This document shows positions 6,301-7,867 of a DNA stretch of 7,867 nucleotides, in pieces. Positions within the stretch are counted from its first letter, which is position 1; each line of letters opens with the position of its first letter. Source of the DNA: an uncultured Bacteroidales bacterium (GTDB lineage Bacteria; Bacteroidota; Bacteroidia; Bacteroidales; WCHB1-69). Under the pieces are notes generated by a model that saw only the letters and a list, made by a program, of their open reading frames with translations, did no database searches and was not told where the DNA came from. The stretch spans positions 1 through 7,867 of the forward strand of contig CALAVA010000233.1 of the NCBI GenBank assembly GCA_937892025.1. The letters are read 5' to 3'. The translations under genes were made by a program, and so were the position numbers.

Positions 6301-7725
6301 TTACTTATTCTGTGGACTTAAACCCATTTTTGCCGCTTCCTTTAACATAAATTGATAAGAAGATTCATATTCGTTGGCAATGACTCCGTCCAAAATTGCT
6401 TCACGAATAGCCGTTTTTATGATTCCAATTTCCCGACATGGTGGCAAATTAAACACTTCCATAATCAATTCTCCGCTTATAGGAGGTTGAAAATTTCGTA
6501 GTCTGTCTTTTTCTTCTATTTCTTTTAATTTACCTCTAACAATTTCAAAATTGTGCAGATAGCGATTTACTTTAAATTTGTTTTTGGAGGTAATGTCTGC
6601 TTCACACAAAAGCATTAAATCATCAATGTCATCACCTGCGTCAAACAGCAGCCGCCTAACCGCTGAATCTGTAACTTCATCTTCCACCAAAGCCGCTGGA
6701 CGTAAATGAAGAAGAACCAACTTTTTGACATACTCCATTTTTTCATTCATGGGCATTTTCATCTGACGAAAAATTTTGGGTATCATTTTGGCTCCAACAA
6801 ATTCATGCTGATGAAATGTCCAACCTATCGTTTTTACATATTTCTTAGTGGCAGGCTTGCCGACATCATGAAACAAGGCCGCCCATATCAACCATAAGTT
6901 GGAACTATTCATCGCAACTTTATCAACAACTTCTATGGTGTGATAAAATATTTCTTTATGACCGTGTCCGTCAATAATATCAACACCTTTTAACGCTGCT
7001 ATCCATGGCAATATGATAGGCAATACGCCACTTTTGTCCATCAGTAAAAAACCAATGGAAGGTTTAGAAGATAATAGTATTTTGTTTAATTCTTCATTGA
7101 TACGCTCTTTTGATATGATATTCAGGCGGTTAGAAGTTGTAACTATGCCCTTAAAAGTATTTTCATCTATAGAGAAATGCAATTGTGTGGCAAAACGTAT
7201 TGCACGCATAATACGCAGTGGGTCATCGGAAAAAGTAACTATTGGGTCAAGTGGGGTGCGAATAGTTTTGCTCTTAATGTCTGCAAGCCCATCAAAAGGG
7301 TCTATCAATTCGCCAAAAGCCTCTTTATACAAAGCAATAGCCATAGCGTTGATGGTAAAATCACGTCTGTTTTGGTCGTCTTCTAAGGTTCCAATGGTTA
7401 CAATCGGATTTCTTGAGTCTTTTCTATAAGATTCTTTTCGTGCACCGACAAATTCAATTTCTGCATTGTGAAATTTAAACATAGCCGTTCCGTAAGTCTT
7501 ATATACAACAACTTGCTCCACAGGAATATGAAGATGGTCTGCAACAGCATAAGCAAAAGAAATACCATTGCCCAACACGACAATATCTATATCATGATTT
7601 TCTCTTTGTAAAAAAATATCTCGAACAAAACCACCTACTACAAAAGCCTTTATGCCTTTTTCTTGACAGACATCAGCAATGCACTGAAAAATCGGATGGG
7701 TCAGTTTTTTACAGAGATTTTGCAT
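6301..7725 (-). CDS. cca: CCA tRNA nucleotidyltransferase / poly(A) polymerase family protein with HD domain
   Basis: A 474-residue class II nucleotidyltransferase, probably the enzyme that adds or repairs the 3'-CCA end of tRNAs. The head domain has the GGFVRD motif (31-36), the catalytic DID aspartates (D45, D47) and the RRDFTINAMA motif (120-129). The neck has the LRIMRAIRFA motif (170-179), expected for ATP/CTP recognition. A C-terminal HD hydrolase-like domain follows: H262 in the FYHTIEV segment, the H286-D287 pair in FHDVGKP, and H340 in LLHLRP. This layout is the usual Bacteroidetes form, about 470 residues. Sequence alone cannot fully separate CCA-adding from poly(A)-adding members; as a Bacteroidetes single-copy type, CCA addition is preferred. 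The start at 7725 is the first in-frame ATG and lies 22 bases after a -7 box. It is transcribed alone, convergent with the rhamnose operon. Confidence 0.93.
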   Translation of the reverse strand: MQNLCKKLTHPIFQCIADVCQEKGIKAFVVGGFVRDIFLQRENHDIDIVVLGNGISFAYAVADHLHIPVEQVVVYKTYGTAMFKFHNAEIEFVGARKESYRKDSRNPIVTIGTLEDDQNRRDFTINAMAIALYKEAFGELIDPFDGLADIKSKTIRTPLDPIVTFSDDPLRIMRAIRFATQLHFSIDENTFKGIVTTSNRLNIISKERINEELNKILLSSKPSIGFLLMDKSGVLPIILPWIAALKGVDIIDGHGHKEIFYHTIEVVDKVAMNSSNLWLIWAALFHDVGKPATKKYVKTIGWTFHQHEFVGAKMIPKIFRQMKMPMNEKMEYVKKLVLLHLRPAALVEDEVTDSAVRRLLFDAGDDIDDLMLLCEADITSKNKFKVNRYLHNFEIVRGKLKEIEEKDRLRNFQPPISGELIMEVFNLPPCREIGIIKTAIREAILDGVIANEYESSYQFMLKEAAKMGLSPQNK

Positions 7726-7746
7726 GTTTCATTTGTTTTATTTCTA

Positions 7747-7754
7747 CAAAGATA
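7747..7754 (-). promoter_or_regulatory. Bacteroidetes-type -7 box for the nucleotidyltransferase gene
   Basis: The minus strand reads TATCTTTG, a perfect TAnnTTTG, ending 22 bases from the ATG at 7725, so the predicted leader is only about 15 bases. A minus-strand TTTG occurs at 7773-7770, but the 15-base gap is shorter than the usual -33 spacing of about 19-21, so it may not be the -33 element. Confidence 0.55.
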
Positions 7755-7834
7755 CAACTTTTTTTTATGCAAACCTTTATTTTGTAAGAATATATCAATA
7801 TAGATTCAAATGACAAAGTTATAAAAAAAATATA

Positions 7835-7842
7835 TATCTTTG
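7835..7842 (+). promoter_or_regulatory. Rightward Bacteroidetes-type -7 box for a gene beyond the window
   Basis: TATCTTTG followed by C and an A-rich, purine-rich stretch to the window end (7843-7867). The arrangement is that of a promoter and the start of an A-rich leader for a rightward gene that is not included. It is divergent from the nucleotidyltransferase promoter, with the two boxes 80 bases apart. No start codon is seen before the edge. Confidence 0.5.
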
Positions 7843-7867
7843 CAAAACTAAAAAAAGAGAAAAACAA

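Noticed and set aside
7013..7429. A 138-residue open frame opposite the nucleotidyltransferase gene
   Set aside because: It is a complementary-strand shadow of conserved nucleotidyltransferase motifs with no independent support.
1..7867. CRISPR array, tRNA, rRNA, insertion sequence or defence system
   Set aside because: I saw no regularly spaced repeats, no tRNA or rRNA-like sequence, no transposase or recombinase, and no defence protein motifs.

Overview
This is an AT-rich window from a member of the Bacteroidota, most likely Bacteroidales. The evidence is the type of L-rhamnose catabolic genes, a Bacteroidetes-type polyprenyl glycosylphosphotransferase N-terminus, a Bacteroidetes-type HD-domain tRNA nucleotidyltransferase, several -7 boxes of the Bacteroidetes form TAnnTTTG (three are exactly TATCTTTG), and the absence of obvious Shine-Dalgarno sequences.

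Layout. Positions 1-2870 hold a leftward set of three overlapping genes. They are a Gfo/Idh/MocA-type oxidoreductase, an uncharacterised lipoprotein, and the N-terminal part of a membrane sugar-phosphate transferase that runs off the left edge. The start/stop overlaps (ATGA, then TAATG) point to one translationally coupled envelope-polysaccharide transcription unit. Positions 2871-3089 are a divergent intergenic region with a candidate -7 box for each direction and a run of three AATTA-type heptamers. Positions 3090-6187 are a rightward L-rhamnose operon, rhaA-rhaT-rhaD, closed by a strong intrinsic terminator (6232-6270). Positions 6301-7725 are a leftward CCA-adding enzyme / poly(A) polymerase-like gene with its own -7 box. 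The right end has a rightward promoter whose gene lies outside the window.

Function. RhaT imports L-rhamnose, RhaA isomerises it to L-rhamnulose, and RhaD splits L-rhamnulose-1-phosphate into dihydroxyacetone phosphate and L-lactaldehyde. The kinase that links RhaA to RhaD, the lactaldehyde reductase and the regulator are not in the window, so they must be encoded elsewhere if the pathway works.

The most unusual signal is at the left edge. The sugar-transferase reading frame continues without a stop into about 112 residues that do not resemble the rest of that family. Base composition steps at the same point (about 25% GC in 361-720, about 35% in 1-300). This could be a real fusion, an insertion, or an assembly chimera. 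The rest of the window looks like ordinary chromosomal Bacteroidales sequence, and I do not see a convincing new multi-gene system in it.
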